DNA of 64,000 nt from Hirundichthys speculiger (Eukaryota; Chordata; Actinopteri; Beloniformes; Exocoetidae), in contig JAGFBZ010000258.1 in the NCBI GenBank assembly GCA_018398805.1, positions 4,514,501 through 4,578,500 of the forward strand, written 5' to 3'. The notes below the pieces were generated by a model, which was not told the DNA's origin, ran no database searches, and was given only the letters and a program-made list of their open reading frames with translations. The position numbers and the translations under genes were made by a program. Below are positions 1 through 13,003 of the stretch, piece by piece. Position 1 is the first letter of the stretch. Each line of letters starts with the position of its first letter.

Positions 1-1942
1 TCTCCCCTAACATACTAACATTCCCAACCCTCCCCTTGTTCCATTACACTTTATTTTATTGCAACAATCACTTCACCTGTCTCCCCCGTCTTGCTTTATC
101 TCTTACACTTCCCTTCTATTGACTTAGCACTTGACATCTAATTGAAGGTCTCTTTTCATACAGCAACTTGAGTATAGCTTGAAGTGTCTTCCAAGTGAGT
201 AAATTTAAATGTAATCCTGTCAACATATACCCACAGATGGATTTCAAGCCAAAATACATTTATTGCACATGTGACTGAAAACTGAAGGTTAGTCAAATTA
301 TCAACTGTCAAGTTAAACTTCTCTTGAGTCCTGACAAAGTCTTGTAGACCAAGGCAGGTTTTATATAATTAACCTTTGGCATTCTAACATCTCCAGAAAA
401 GTCCAAAACATCCAGTTAAAGTCAGAGTATGACAGGATCATGTTATCCTAAAGCTCTAAATCGTCTGACTGCTGACCTGTCCAGACCCACTAATGTGGGA
501 AAACGACTTACAATTACCATTTATTTCTTCGGGTGAATTTATGAGCCATTAGGCCAAAATGCAGGGCTTTTACTTTCAGGGTTCACATTGATTTTCACAT
601 GATAAGACATTATGAAATTGGATTGACCCTTTTTTGCTCACCACTTTATCAAAACACTGACCAGCCAAAACATTAAAACCATTTCCTAAAATTGTGCTGG
701 TCTCCATTTTGCTTCCAAAACAGCTCTGAGACATTAAAAAAAAAGCTCTGTGGTGGTGTAGTGACTTGTGGTTGGAAATCCTGTGGTTCAGTTATGTTCT
801 GGAGCATCTCATGAATGCTCAACGGCACCAAGATCTGGGGATTTTAGAGGCTAAGGCAACACTCTGCGCTCTTTTCATATTTGCATGTCCCACAAGTCTT
901 TAACTGTGAGATGACACACAACATCGCACTGAAACTGGCTGGACAATACTCTTCTCTTCAGTAGTCAGAGAACAGGCAACAAAATGGACCTCTAGCAACA
1001 ATGAAATGGGCCAAAGAAGAGCTGTCATCGAATACTTCTCATTAGAAATTGTACTGGTTTTATACTCCGCATCGCTTTCAAATATGAAGACTTTTCAGGC
1101 AGATGTGAAGTTTCTGTCATTCAGCAACAGAATGTAAGATGCAATAAAATATGTTTATTTAAGATACGCTTGCACCATCACAAAATTCTAAGACACACAC
1201 TATTAAACACATCGCATGTCCACCACAAGCCTCCTGTAGCAGCAGAAGCTCAGCTTGACATCCCTTTTCTCCAATTTTTGTTCAATATTTCTTAAAAGTA
1301 GTAACACATACGGTTAACTGACAACCCTGGTGTGCGTGTCAGTTTCTTTCTGAAAATGTTCAAATTCCAGGTTTCGCTTTGTTTCTTAAAATATTATAAA
1401 AGGTAAATATACCATCTTTGATAAGATATGGAGATCTTTCATGATATTCTTAGAAGGGAAGAAAGCATTAGAAGCATGCTAGCCTTGAATGTTAATGTCA
1501 ATCTTAATTTGAATGTATGCTTTGGCTTGTTGATTTATGGAGAAGTATATTCATACACAATTGAAGTGCTCTTTTTTTCCTGGGTAATGGACAATTACTG
1601 ACTGAAAAGGGACACTTAAAACCATTTTTGCTTCGGACAAGCAACTCATTCTGTATCCCGGAAATGTAGCATATTTGAGTAGAACCTTACTGTGATTGTT
1701 CTGTTCTGCACCTACTGTATGTTATTTGTTGTATCTCTCTGTGAAAAACTTAATAAAAACATTTGCTTGAAAAAGTACATACGTCCGCATGGATGACACG
1801 AATGCTTGTATCCAGTTCGTGTATGTGTGTGTGTAGTGTGTGTGTGTATTGTACCTAGAGAGTCATACCTGAAGGCAGTCTGTTATCACCAACAACCTGC
1901 TAAATTAATCAGTACCCCTCAGGCCTCTTGACCAGACCCCAG

Positions 1943-1965
1943 ACACACACACACACACACACACA
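1943..1965. repeat. (AC)n microsatellite
   Basis: About eleven AC units without interruption. Confidence 0.95.
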
Positions 1966-2397
1966 TGCAGACGTCATATATTCCGCAATATTGCAGAGGC
2001 ATCAGTCACAGTCAAACAGGCCCAACAGCACCCAGCAGAGAAATACTGAGACCAGGTGAGAAATGTATAAGTCCGACACACAAAAAACAAAAAAGACTAA
2101 GACACAAATACAATTAGACTTGAGAACAGGGGAGAATAGGTGCACTCTTTTTTGAATAAAAAAAAAAAAAAAAAAAAAATTGAAAATATTGCTTGTCATT
2201 TGGCCATGTGTCGAGCGAAAGAGGCAGAGGAATGAACAATCATTCTGCTTTCATCGATACTTGTTTGTCTGCGCAGAAAAGCAATACATGTCACATTACC
2301 ACCACTGCCAACACGTAAGCGGGAGGAAATGAACGCAGCGCCTGCGTGTGTGTGTGTCTGTGTGTGCATACGTGCATGTAAGGACGAGAGTGAGAAC

Positions 2398-2400
<3 letters not shown>

Positions 2401-2430
<30 letters not shown>
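2401..2430. repeat. (GT)15 microsatellite
   Basis: Fifteen perfect GT units, with further imperfect GT runs at 2345-2367. Confidence 0.97.
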
Positions 2431-2432
<2 letters not shown>

Positions 2433-5400
2433 ACTGCAGCAGTGTAAATCTAAATTCCATTTACATAATGGCACATCCAGCTGAGGAATGACCACTCCTG
2501 CTCTCTCTACCTTTTCCTTCCTCTCTGACTCTCGCACCCCAAAGCAAACCCCTTAAAGAGTCAATGCAGAACATCCTCCCTGTTGTAAATGAAATCAAGA
2601 TGCCCCGATTGCCATTTCTAACATTCAGTTTTTTACTTGCCAGTTGTTTTTCTCTCTAAAAACTATAATAAACTGCATACATTTTGTCAACATTCAGCCA
2701 CCAAAAAGACAACAGAAATGTTGACACTAACCATCCAAAGCATCAGCAGGTTGCAGGGCTTTCTTTCTCCGTCATACTGAGCTTTTAGAAATAAAAACAG
2801 GTCGACCTGGGAATTGAAAAAACACAGGATCCAGGTATATCACGGACATCCAGATGACAGAGAAACAAGATCAAATAATTCTGTTTCTTTGCCTCAGAGG
2901 TGAACCTCAATACACAGCAGCAACACCATCACGGGTGGCAGTAAAAGTTCCTGAAAGGCTCTGAAAAAGGAAAAATTTCACAAGATCTATTTAGCAATGA
3001 AGCAAAAGGTTTCAGGGAGGTTTATATATGTATGATCTCCACACATAGATGTGATGACATTTACTTAACCGTTTGCCATCAGTGAGTAAAGAGCATTTCA
3101 GGTAATATAGCAGAACTTGCTTCTGAAAAATGTTTAATTTTCAATTTCAATATTTGGCTAATATCCACCATTAGCACAAATTAAATCCAGTCATTCCTGT
3201 TTGAGTCATTTCAGCGTCTTTCAGACTAACTGCTCCTTCATTTCTCCAGCAACAACTTAAACATCTCTGCATCACGTCTGAATTAGCTCCCTGCTGTTTT
3301 GCTGTAAAGACTCGAGACGACAATTGAGCATCATTTGGGCATCACTTTGAACACAGCACCAGTCTGAACTGCCGCAGTCCCATTAACAGACTGACACACA
3401 GCAGCGGTGGGTCCTCACTTGGCATATGATCTCCTTTTCAGAGGAATCCAGCAGATGGTGTTATTAAATAAATAACTGACAGTGCTGTCCGAACTCTCCT
3501 GCTCCATGCTTTTAACACTGTTTGGCACAGCACCTAAGCTTTTTTTCTTTTTTTGTTTTACAACTCTTGAGCCAAATGAACTGTTATAACAGAAAATTAA
3601 AAATTGTTTTGAATGTGTCCTATAGTGTTCTTGGTTCTGTAGAGTTCTTCCTCTTCTAGTTCAGATGATTTTTTTTTTCCTCACTATTTGATTGCATTGT
3701 CCATTAAAGTCACATAAGGCGTCTTTACATGGCAACCTAAACTTACTCCATTTTAATAAAATTAAATTGTAAAGATCATTCCACATTGCATAACAACCAG
3801 CAAAAGCATTAAAAGAAGCAAAAAAAAATACAAAAAGAGTCTTGTTGTGAACCTGACTGAATGTCAAGTGTTTGAGTCGTACACCCAATACATCTGACAT
3901 GGAAAAAAAAACCCTTTTGAATCATGGGATTCCCTTCAGCTAGCCAACGGAGCAGCCCCACTGGGACACACGAAAGTTCAGAGCGCGAGCCCGCACCTTT
4001 TGAAGACAAGCTTTCATTTCCCCGTCACTCTCTCGGCAGTTTGCAATAAGAGATTAAAGCTGACACGGCGCATTACCTTGAAAATCCCCAGACCAGAATT
4101 TATTCTGAGGTTATTTCTGTAGCTTCTTAATCTCATTTTTCCTGGAGCGCATACTTGTGATTCTTAAACCAATGCTTGAATATTCCAAGCGCGGGCATTT
4201 GTGTTGTCAAAAATGACGTGTTCTCTGCGGGTTTTCTTTGAGCTATTTATCGTCGCCTCACCTTGCATCAGTCCCAAAGCTTAGGAAGTCTCTTTCAACT
4301 GTTTTCCTTTAAAGGAATATTACTGTTGTGTTGCAGCTTTCCCACAAAATGAAGAGACGAGGCTAGCATCTCTGAAGACGACACTGAATGTTCAAATATG
4401 TGCCGGGTGTAACTACAGAGTCTTCAAGTTGTTGTATGACAGTTCCAGTGGTTTGATGTTGTAGTCCAGTGGGTCAAAAAAAAAAAAGCCAATAATGTTG
4501 AAAAACAAAGTTCATTTTTGCAGGGACGCGCTGGGAGTGATGATACGCTCGTTTTCAGTTGAAGACGGTGAAACTTTTATAAAAGAGGAGGGCGATGGGA
4601 CACATAATGAGGAATGTTTGGTTTATTTTGTTTGGAAATGTTGGCGTTATGTGGGTGAAGCACCCGAGTCGCCCCATACTTTCTAAAAGAATATAGAAAT
4701 GTATTAGGTATCAGTTTTGAGGAAATGAAAGAAAAGCAACATGAAAGACAGCAGCCGAGCTTGGATAATTTTAATTATGAGAAATATAGATTTATCCAGG
4801 AGCTGGAAATGTAAAGCTACAAATAACAGTTTCCAGCATCACATGTGTGAACCTGGTAGATTTCAAAGAGGTCAGGAAAGGAAAAAGACTATTAAGGAGG
4901 AAAAATATAACATGGTCAGTATGTTTTTGGGCTCACAAGCTGAGCTGTTTCTGCTTTTTCTTTACCATACAAGGAAGATATGAAGGTTTAGAAATAAGCC
5001 ATTCACAAAGTTGCTTAAGTGAAATTAGTGTTTAATTTAATTTAATCTAATTTTAAATGTATTTAAAGGGTGAATGTCACGTGTTTAAACAATACAAAGG
5101 TGCCTGCAGACTGGCTGTTAAAACCCATTAACTATTAAAAATAGTCAGTAAGCAGTCGTAATAAATCATGGAGCCATTCGTCCACCTCTACTCCAGAGTG
5201 CCCAGTTTTTCTCCTCAGTCACTGCACTGATCTCTCCTACTGAACATTTCACTGAATGGTAACTTTTCAAAAAAACAGTTCTATAGATTGTGCAAGCTAC
5301 AAAAAAAAAAAAAAAAAAAAAGTGTCATTGTGGATGTGAAGGGTGCTCTCTGCACTACTGTGCATCCTAGTGTGAACACACACCAGTGTGTGTGCTCAAA

Positions 5401-5789
5401 ACTCATTTTTCCGTGCATAAACCTTGGCAGGAGTCCAGCTCCACTTGGACCGGGCTCAGTGAGAGACTTGTCTTGTCTTAGCAGTTAAATCCCCCTCTGA
5501 GACGGTGAGTGAAACACGCTCACAGAGTTTTATGTATTGTTGCAGAGCTGCTTTTTATGGAGTTGAGCAGTGGTAAGTACTCCCAAAAGCTTTCTGAATC
5601 ACCTCCCAAACAGGTATTATGACACGCAGGCTTAGTTCACTGACAGGCCAATGGTGGAGAGGTAATATCAACTGGTTACAAAGGATTAGGCAATTCAACT
5701 GAAGTGTTCATTTTGTCTGACATGACACACAAATCAACTGGATGAAAGATACATTTCTCTTCTGAAAAACTGCATTGAAAAAAATAAAC

Positions 5790-5889
<100 letters not shown>

Positions 5890-5993
5890 TGTTTAATGCC
5901 ACTATTTTTTTAATGTGAGATTATCGCACACAGGTTTCTGTAAATATGACCCTCGACCAATAAGTGTATTTACAGTCAACGTGTGGGAGAGAC

Positions 5994-6125
5994 ATGGCGA
6001 CAGAAAAGGGTCTTACGAACGGCAACTTTAGCCTTAAGGTGCTGCCAGATGGGTCTGATGAGAAGAAAAAGGTTATTTGTATTTACTGTCGCTGTGAATT
6101 GAGTTACCACCGCAGGGCGCGGTAA
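5994..6125 (+). pseudogene. N-terminal BED zinc-finger fragment of a hAT transposase
   Basis: 43 codons from ATG to TAA. MATEKGLTNGNF is followed by KKKVICIYCRCELSYHRR: CxxC and then the xxYHR that precedes the first His of BED fingers in ZBED/hAT proteins. It stops right after, so the two His of the finger are missing. Confidence 0.65.
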
Positions 6126-6484
6126 AGTTAGCTTCACATCCGACATTCGCTTGTTTTTTTTCCTCTTTAAACTATATTAGCGTCATGAAAACGACACCGA
6201 TTTCATCCAGGTTGGTATCATTTTGTAGATATAAGTATGCCAGATATTTCACAAGTGTCATCAACCCTCCAAGCTCAGTGAGTGTGGCGTAAACTCTAAG
6301 GAACAGCGCTGAATGTCCTTCTGAGTACCTGCTGCTGCTGCTGTGGAGTTTAGGGACCGTCAGCAAATTACTGCAGTCAAGCAGCAGCCCGACAAAATAC
6401 GCTAAGAAGCTGATGAATTAAGCCCCAAAAAAGTACAGCAGCATTGGTGGAATTCCTGTTTTCAAACTGAAGGCTTAAAAAAAA

Positions 6485-6545
6485 TAAAGCAGATCCCGTG
6501 ACCCTGTATAGGACAAAATATGTATAGATGATGGATGGATGGATA
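6485..6545 (+). repeat. L2-like 3' tail with (GGAT)n
   Basis: gatcccgtgaccctgtatag followed by gatggatggatggata, the usual 3' end of a teleost L2-like/SINE family. Confidence 0.7.
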
Positions 6546-6665
6546 AACAGAACATTAAAAAAATTAATGTGCGATTAATCGCGAGTTAACTATGAAAATC
6601 TTGCAGTTAATCGCGATTAAAAAATTTAATCGACTGACAGCCCTATAGAAAAATCAATTGTATTC

Positions 6666-6866
6666 AGACATTTTCTAACCGGTTTTATTCTGTTCAGGGT
6701 CACGGGGGAGCTGGAGTCTCTCCCAGAGGTCACCAGCCCACCGCAGGGCCACACTGAGACGAACAGCTTCGCCTGCCTCCACACACTCACACTCCCGACC
6801 GCTCACCAGTCAGCTTAACATGTGTGTTTCTGGGGTCTGAGAGGAAGCTCGAGTACATTGAGACGA
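6666..6866 (-). repeat. L2-like/SINE fragment, reverse orientation
   Basis: Contains ctgttcagggtcacggggga, cgcagggccacactgagacg and gaggaagctcgagtac, the reverse of the family also seen at 22.4 kb. Confidence 0.75.
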
Positions 6867-7884
6867 TGGGCTTTAATCATACAAGCGTTCTGCACTTAAC
6901 TGACTTCTCCTTTGAGGCTTCGTCGTATTTTATTTATATTCAGTCATCTGCTTCTGTTCCCAGACTCACTTGATGGCTCGTATGGAATAACTTTCTTTAG
7001 AGTCTTTCAGATGAAGGGTCGTGTTAGGTTTCTAGATATAATCTGTAGGATCTTTTGAAATATAAAAAAAATTAATTGTATTTACTATCTTACATCGTAG
7101 AATCCCTGCTTTATCCCAGCCATGCTGCTGATTTTCAAAAGGTGTGATTGTTGATATGACACAAGCACTTGACATTTTACTTTAGGGATACTGCTGAGCA
7201 GACTGCTAACCTGCACTGACGGATGAATCAGTAATATTTATCAAGTGTTCAAAAACAATTTAAGAAATGTAAGAGGTTGCTTAAAGAAAAAGCAGCTTTT
7301 TGCGAGACAGAGGACAGTGAAACAGAAGGTGGAGGTCTGGACTTTTCTACCATAAACGCCAGCTGCCACTTAAACAGGCGACCAATTTAAGTCCAGCTTT
7401 CCACTTTAAGAGACCTATAATGATTTAATAGTTTTTATAGTTACAGTTATCAAACTGCAATTTGTAGACTTATGAACTCTTGCTTAAACTTTATCACATT
7501 AAATGATACCCTTAAATGAACTGATGAATGAATTATCTCCCCACGTACCTTGCACTCTCTACAGCCATCTTCTTAAAGACTGTAAAACACTATAAAAAAC
7601 AGTTATAACACGTTAACGTAGCTTTGCCTCAGCCACATTGGAATTTTAATATTTATAGTGCATGTTTAGGTCTTGGTTTATTGCCATTGAGTAATTACAT
7701 ATCCCAAGTTTTAAAAATGAAATATGAACACTTGATAATGAAATAGTGACGTATACAATCAGTTTACATAATGGTAGAGTAGCATTAGAAAATAAATTTT
7801 AACTTTTACAACCAAATTTTCTCTTCCTACTGGCCAGCTAGTTCATAGTTTTGTTTCAGATAAATTGAAGGGTTTAAACAAAAC

Positions 7885-8105
7885 AATCAAATTCAACTTT
7901 ATTTGTACAAGCATCTATTACAATACAAATTTTTTCTCGGAGCTTTTCAGAAACACAGAGCATGACCCCTAAGCAGATATTACTAACTATAACTTATAAT
8001 ATTAAATCTTAAAGAAACAATGGCAAGTTAAAAAAAAAAAAGCTCCCAGAGCAGGAGAAAAACCTTTAAGCCAAACAGTGGCAAGAAAAAACTCCCCCTT
8101 AGCAA
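7885..8105 (-). repeat. teleost dispersed repeat
   Basis: Begins aattcaactttatttgtaca and ends with cagtggcaagaaaaaactcc, two phrases of one of the most common fish short repeats. Confidence 0.7.
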
Positions 8106-8494
8106 AGAATCTTAGTAAGAGATGATATTTTTCGTCATTCCTTGAACAACTGCACAAACTTTGGGATGTTCAGTTAGCAAGAGCTACTTAGGATGCATCT
8201 AATCAAAACAGCTTACAGCCTGCATTTTGTTGTTTATGACTAAGTAAAGATGTAGCATCTTATAGACTTCAAAGCACTGAAGTGAAGTCTTAAAACGGAG
8301 TGTGTGTGCGATAAACAAGACCCCCAGTGAGGGATTTGCTCATTTAAATTTTCACTCATGGATGAAAAATCGATGACATGGGGAAGTTTGGCAAAAGTGA
8401 CGCTGCACAAGATATCTAAAAGAATACACCGCACCTGTGCAAACACACACACTTTTGCTAGATGTCTGGATTCTTATTATTCATTCATTCATGA

Positions 8495-8630
8495 GTCTTG
8501 CCTCTGGACCTTCTCCCAGTTGGATATGTCTGGAGCACCTCCAAGGAGGCATCCTAACCAGATGCTCAAACAACCTCATTTAGCTCTTCACCTCGATTGT
8601 ACCTCCATGTCCAACCAGAAGTCCTGAGGC
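8495..8630 (+). repeat. LINE-derived fragment
   Basis: Contains ggaccttctcccagttggat and ccaaggaggcatcctaacca, a well-spread teleost repeat phrase. No open frame of note. Confidence 0.6.
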
Positions 8631-11600
8631 AGACCCACGATTTTGTAATATAATGACTTTTTGTCCAATAAATTTGAATTTGTATTCCCCTGCATGTGAA
8701 TATAAGCTAGATATCTACCAGTGGTTTGATTTCTTGGTTTGATTTCTTCATTGTTCAACATGCAGATACTGTGCTGCATCTGCAAGCAGTTTTTCGCCAA
8801 CTGTAGGAGAAAAACCTCACTGGAAAAAAAAAAAAGAGAAGAGCATTTAATGAGGGATGAACAATCCCAAAGACATTTGGACAGATGTAAAAGGTTGAAA
8901 GAGCAAGTGTTTAGCAGGGAATCGATGTAAATGATGCTCCTTGAAGGTCAAGGCTTAGAGGCTGTTTGTTGCACAAATTCCTTTTGCGCTCCAATCGCAC
9001 AATGAAGCATTTCTGAAGTTATTGTGGTTTCTCTGAATGAACCCGTCATCAATATGCAGAATCTTCCAGGTGTGTTATTATCTTATGATCCGATAAGGAA
9101 TAAAATTCTGACCACCTGGCTGAATAGCGAGTAGGTTCTGACCAGTCAGGATCTGGACAGAGAACATGTGAGGGTGTCCTGGAGTGATGGTCGCAGCAGA
9201 TCCTTTAAGCTCTGTTGGTTATGGGATGGGATCTCTGTGGATTTGGTTTGCTTCCTACATGTGCCATAAGAAATGGATATCTGGGGAGTTTGTAGATGAA
9301 ATGAACTTTGTTGTGTTCTTTCAGCATTTTCATAAACATCGATGACAAGCCTACTGCTGGGGGAAGTGGCTACTGTAGAGGAGTGATCATACCATGTTGG
9401 TGGTATGATTGGACAGAAAAAAAATGTAGGTAGCCGACATGTCAAAGCAACATTCATGTGAACACCAGACTGCATGTTTGTCCCAGCATTACAGTGGATG
9501 GTAACAAGATGAGCAGTGTTTCCTCCAGCTGCCTCTCAGTGGCTACAATGGTATAGGTGATGGGTCCATTTGGCAGCCAGCTCGCATTATTTTATTTCTT
9601 TGTTATATTTCAGCCCCCACCACTCCCTCTAACACACGTTACACTGGCACTGCTGCAACTAGACTGAGCAAATTGTGGGCAATTTCCAGCAACTTAAAGA
9701 AGAAAAGAAAATCAGCCAGTGAAGATTTTACAAACTTTTGAACAACCCTCAAATCAGCACATTGCCTATAATGATAATAATATGGGCACATTCCAAATTT
9801 AGCACATAATTTGATGGAGAAAATGTAGCAGTTGACTCGACTGCAGTGTGTTCAGTGTGTATCGAAGTGGACAAGGGACAGAACGACATTTGACAAGGTC
9901 ATGAATGTGAGTGAGAATACAAGGAAGAAGGAAAAAAAAGCATGCTGTATTTCCACCCACAAGTCTGGTCTGATTCTGTTGGAAACAGAAAATGTCACCA
10001 GTGGGAAAGTAGAAGGCATGTAGCCTGTAAAGAAATTGCTTCAAAAAATGCCAAAAATGTCATGCAGAGTGAAGAAATTGAGTGTACAATTAGATGTCAA
10101 ACCTGCAGAAAAGATGTGACCGAATGAAGCTAAAAGGAAACAAGCTTCCTTGAGTTAACAATCAAAAGAGGGACCTGCAGTGGCACCCAGTTCAGAAAAT
10201 GAACTGGACATGAAAAAACAACTTGCAACAAACCACATTTTCCTTACAAAATGATATTTGCTCAAGACATTGATGAAACAGATCTAAGTCAAATTCACAA
10301 ATGGTCTCCTGATGATGGATGTCAGAGTCAGTGGATAACAAGGTCAGTGTGATTGATTCTGCAGGAACTAGTAAGGTTTGATCTAAATATGGTGGCTGTT
10401 CATGTGGCAGTTGTTAAACTTGTTTAATTTCGGACTAAATTGGTGGCAAAGCACAGATTAACAAGTGCTATGAACAAACTGTCTAATTCTCATTTGCTCA
10501 AACCAGCAAAAAGTTAAAATGAAAACGCTAATGAAATGAAAAGCAAAGCCTAGAGGGAAATGTTTTATTTTATTGTCTCGATATAATTCTGTGTTTAATA
10601 TATTGTGTTTTAGCTTTTAAATTCTATATTTTATTTGATAAAATGCTGCTTATACCACATCCTTTACCACAACCTACATTTGTTGAGCTCTTAATTATTC
10701 CTAGTTATTCCTGATGCACATACTGCCACGACAATACACCAACAGCTGTCAATTCCCAATACGCTCTCATTTGAATTTATTACTATAAAAGCTATTATGA
10801 ATACTTAATGCTAATAGTGCCTCAGTCTAATGAGAGCACCCTCACATAAGGTATATTAGACAGATTGATGCAATCCCAGCACTCATTTTTTCTCATTTCT
10901 ATAATGTCTATAGTATAGTATACTATGAACATCAGAAATTGTCTCTCTTCATCTTATTAAAATATTAAGGTGTTTTCACTTATTTAATAAGAATTATAAA
11001 ACCCATCAAAGCAGCAGAGGCGGACGTTTGTGATTTATGCAAACCTACCATAAACCAGTCCAATAAAACTGACTTATCTGCAATGACTTAAAGGAATTTT
11101 AGAATAGCAAGAGAAAAGCACGTACAATACAGACAAAGTCTTCATGCATTCGTCTCTCGGCGCTCCCTGACAGACCTAAGGAAATGCATCAAAGCTTTTC
11201 TAAATGTCATCCTAATTATCAGTAGCGTTGCGGTGAAATATCAAAAATAAATCCAAATACCAAAGCCTCAAGGTTTTTGCTTCCTCGCATAACCTCCCAA
11301 AGTCATCTTCAGCACTCAAAGCTACATCAGAACTCACAGAGTCAACAGCGAGTCAGGTTGTGTGGGTGTGATTCATTGTGAATCACATCTGACAGACAGC
11401 AGCAATGCAAAAAAAAAAAAGAAAAAAGAAAAGCAATGTTGTGGCTTAAGACAATAAATTCTTCAAGGACTATACTTACACGAGCACAGCTACTGTTAGT
11501 AATACATCTCTGCTACAAGAATTATAACTAGTCATTCCCACAGTCCTGCCACCACTGCTGCTGAACCTGCCACTATGGCCATGTTATTTCTTTACAAGAA

Positions 11601-11812
11601 TCACAGTATGGGATTTTCTTATTTTCAATGCAGATTTGACACATGGGTCATGTGTTCACGGTTCATCACCACAGGAATTTTCACTTCACCAGAGTGGGAT
11701 TGGCATCTCATTCACTCTTGTGTGCAGTTAACACACTTCTGGATACTTACATACCAGCTTCAATGGGATTTTACATTCAAACAGGCCAAATTAACTTGAG
11801 GTCGAAATCAGA

Positions 11813-11838
11813 AAGAAAGAAAGAAAGAAAGAAAGAAA
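11813..11838. repeat. (GAAA)n microsatellite
   Basis: Six perfect units of GAAA. Confidence 0.95.
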
Positions 11839-12161
11839 TGCCCTTTTCTGTGGGTGAAATAGTTTTACCAACCAGCTCATTTCAGTATTGACCAAAGCAG
11901 TCTACCAGGAGCATTGCAAATTAGTGCAGAGTCTCTAACAAGCAGGCCTGTTGATAATCAGGAGCCTGGAATTGAACAGCATGTTTCCTGTTTACAACAC
12001 ATACAACATAACGAATATATAAAGTATCTGCTGCATCTGCTTTGAACAGAACTCCAGCACTTTGCCAAGTTTCTTTTTCTTCAGCTAGACTATTTTTTTA
12101 CTCAAGACTGGTTCAGGATTGGACAGCACACACCTGTGAGGAAGAGTTGATTAAATGTCCA

Positions 12162-13003
12162 TTAAAGGAACACTAAGGAGTATCAGTTTCAGTTTGATTT
12201 GAAGGAGTATTTAGTTACCTTCAGGAAGTGTCGTCTAGTTCTCAGTGTCTCCCATCGCTACTATCTGCAAAACAGCAAGAGTAACCTTAGACTCCCGTCT
12301 CGGTCGTTTCTCGCAACAACTGTGTGTCGTTTCACGGCACTGTATCACAACACTATCCACAAAGATGAAACTAGCTCACGGAGCTACAGTTTTACGATCA
12401 TGGCTGAAGCAAATAAGGGACTCGAGAAAGAAATGATGAAAGAGAAAACAGGAACTTGACCATATAAGAGACCAAACAAGAATAAATCGCAGTCGTCTCA
12501 TTAAAATGAGTTTGCCTCCATGCCTGTAGGGGGACCTGCTGAGCTAAAAGAGGGAAAGGTTCCTTTGTGCTGCTTGAAAAGTCATATGAGTAGTTAAGTT
12601 CTGACCCGGAACCACAGGGTGCGTTGATCTAGTGATGTGATATACAATATAGTGTCCAGACTGTTCTGATGCTGTTTTCATTGTCTGTTTTTCCTGTCTG
12701 ACCCTCCTTCACTGTGAACACTGATGCAACTTAAAAATAGAGAAAATCATTCTACAGTATTTTCTCCCAGTTTTTCTCAGTCAGTGAATCCCCAAACCCT
12801 TCACTATCTGCCTGTATTCTGAGTATAGTGTGTTAAAAAATAATAATAATAGTAATAATAAAGTATAAACATTGTTCCAGCCAATCAGCAACCACAGCAG
12901 AGTTCATGCTCATGCACATGAAATGGGGAGTGTTTCGCTGAGGTCTTGTTTCATATATCAACAGACATGATGTCATCCAAAAAATTCCTTACCCTGCCTT
13001 TAA
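12162..13003. mobile_element. TTAA-bounded element, possibly piggyBac-like MITE
   Basis: The two ends, read inward, are TTAAAGGAACACTAAGGAGT and TTAAAGGCAGGGTAAGGAAT; they agree at TTAAAGG and TAAGGA in register. TTAA at both borders is the piggyBac target duplication. About 840 bp without transposase. The family is not certain. Confidence 0.5.

Larger units (their letters stand above)
5890..6645 (+). mobile_element. hAT relic with BED-finger exon, left end lost
   Basis: The right end reads attaatcgcgattaa-type sequence followed by gactgacagcccta at 6632-6645, the inverse of the common fish hAT start TAGGGCTGTC. The left terminus is not visible next to the TA microsatellite. An L2-like tail is inserted near its right end (6485-6545). 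Confidence 0.6.
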
